Source of the DNA: Arthrobacter_H sp030452125
Lineage (GTDB): Bacteria; Actinomycetota; Actinomycetes; Actinomycetales; Micrococcaceae
Length of the DNA: 64,000 nt
Assembly: GCA_052379645.1 (NCBI GenBank)
Contig: JBQSYU010000004.1
Direction: 5' to 3' (one strand)
Both the position numbers and the translations under genes were made by a program. Under the pieces are notes generated by a model. It was not told where the DNA came from. It saw only the letters and a list, made by a program, of their open reading frames with translations, and searched no databases. This document shows, piece by piece, positions 63,400-64,000 of this stretch (position 1 is its first letter; each line of letters begins with the position of its first letter).

Positions 63400-64000
63400 G
63401 CCGGCCGAACGAGCAGTCCTTCGACCCGCGTGAAGGCTACGACGCCGCGGGGCGGATGGCCCCCAAACCCTATGACGCCATCCTGCTGGCCTCCTTCGGC
63501 GGGCCCGAAGGCCAGGAGGACGTGATTCCGTTCCTGCGCAACGTCACCCGGGGCCGCGGGATCCCCGACGAGCGGCTCGAAGAGGTCGCCACCCACTACC
63601 GGGCCAACGGCGGCATCAGCCCGATCAACGCGCAGAACCGGGCGTTGAAGTCGGCGATGGAGGCCGAACTGGCCTCCCGTGGGATCGAGGTCCCCGTCTA
63701 CTGGGGCAACCGCAACTGGGACCCCTACATCCCCGAAACGCTGAAGCAGCTCCACCAAGACGGACACCGCCGGGTGCTGATGTTCTCCACCAGCGCCTAT
63801 TCCAGCTACTCCAGCTGCCGCCAATACCGTGAGGACCTGGGCGTGGCCTTACGCGAAACCGGGCTCGAGGGCATCCTCGAGGTCGATAAGGTCCGCCAGT
63901 ACTTCGACCACCCGGGATTCGTGGACCCCTTCGCCGAGGGGCTCTCCGCCGGACTGGCCGACGTGCGCTCCCAGCTGGCCGAGGCGGGCACCCCCGACGC
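63396..64000 (+). CDS. hemH: Coproporphyrin ferrochelatase HemH (CpfC), C-terminus outside window
   Basis: The first 201 residues are present. YDAILLASFGGPEGQEDVIP near 27, RANGGISPINAQNRAL near 70, VYWGNRNWDPYIPETL near 100 and FSTSAYSSYSSCRQYREDL near 130 are ferrochelatase blocks of the Gram-positive type, which insert iron into coproporphyrin III. The catalytic His/Glu of the second half would lie beyond 64000. ATG 63396 overlaps the hemQ stop, so the two are coupled. Confidence 0.94.
   Translation, partial: MSRPNEQSFDPREGYDAAGRMAPKPYDAILLASFGGPEGQEDVIPFLRNVTRGRGIPDERLEEVATHYRANGGISPINAQNRALKSAMEAELASRGIEVPVYWGNRNWDPYIPETLKQLHQDGHRRVLMFSTSAYSSYSSCRQYREDLGVALRETGLEGILEVDKVRQYFDHPGFVDPFAEGLSAGLADVRSQLAEAGTPD

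Overview
The window is about 64 kb of high-GC actinobacterial chromosome. The best fit is Micrococcales, probably Micrococcaceae (Arthrobacter-like). Three things support this: the succinylase lysine/DAP genes dapC, dapD and dapE, the gluABCD glutamate importer, and the coproporphyrin-dependent heme genes hemA, hemE, hemY, hemQ and hemH. Promoters also look actinobacterial, with TAnnnT -10 boxes (often TAGGCT) placed so that transcription would begin at the start codon. Genus is inference; no rRNA or tRNA gene was found.

Positions 1-12250 are the loose, accessory-like end. They hold a partial histidine phosphatase, a YtoQ-like protein, a membrane protein, a PD-(D/E)XK-type nuclease-like protein, an ICMT-like methyltransferase, an NAD(P)-binding protein, a TM-helix (CmpX-like) channel, an alpha/beta hydrolase and a quinone oxidoreductase. 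Three broken genes lie among them: a P-loop kinase-like gene with no start codon and a lost Walker A lysine, a membrane-protein gene with several stops and frame changes, and an F420-reductase-like gene with a +1 shift in a G run. A gap of 1.3 kb (10928-12247) shows no convincing gene.

Positions 12248-19584 hold a peptide ABC importer (binding protein, two permeases, fused double ATPase), with a PH-domain-type membrane gene on the opposite strand inside the cluster. Next come typA, a small membrane protein, a divergent HTH regulator/MFS exporter pair, ferredoxin fdxA with dapC, citrate synthase, dapD and dapE divergent, the gluABCD operon, a LOG-family protein, DivIVA-like and DUF3117 proteins, an O-methyltransferase, an ECF sigma factor with its zinc-finger anti-sigma, tatB, and an Mrp/DUF1003/PRC-MgtE_N-CBS operon.

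Positions 42449-51000 hold a stress-17M-like protein, aminopeptidase P, a PHP phosphoesterase, a sodium:solute symporter with a tiny partner subunit behind a roughly 310-nt structured leader, an orphan DNA methyltransferase and a DEAD-box helicase with a roughly 200-nt leader. A TPP riboswitch then controls thiO-thiS-thiG. After RNase-II-like, ferritin-like, pterin dehydratase, DUF3107 and TetR genes comes an adenylyltransferase-rhodanese gene (MoeZ/ThiF type), and then the heme cluster, which runs off the right edge within hemH.

Most of the window is conserved housekeeping. The observations most worth checking are the unidentified structured leader ahead of the symporter, the set of 13 genes with leaderless promoter geometry, the orphan methyltransferase whose only plausible start places a 36-nt perfect palindrome in its coding region, and the cluster of decaying genes at the left end.
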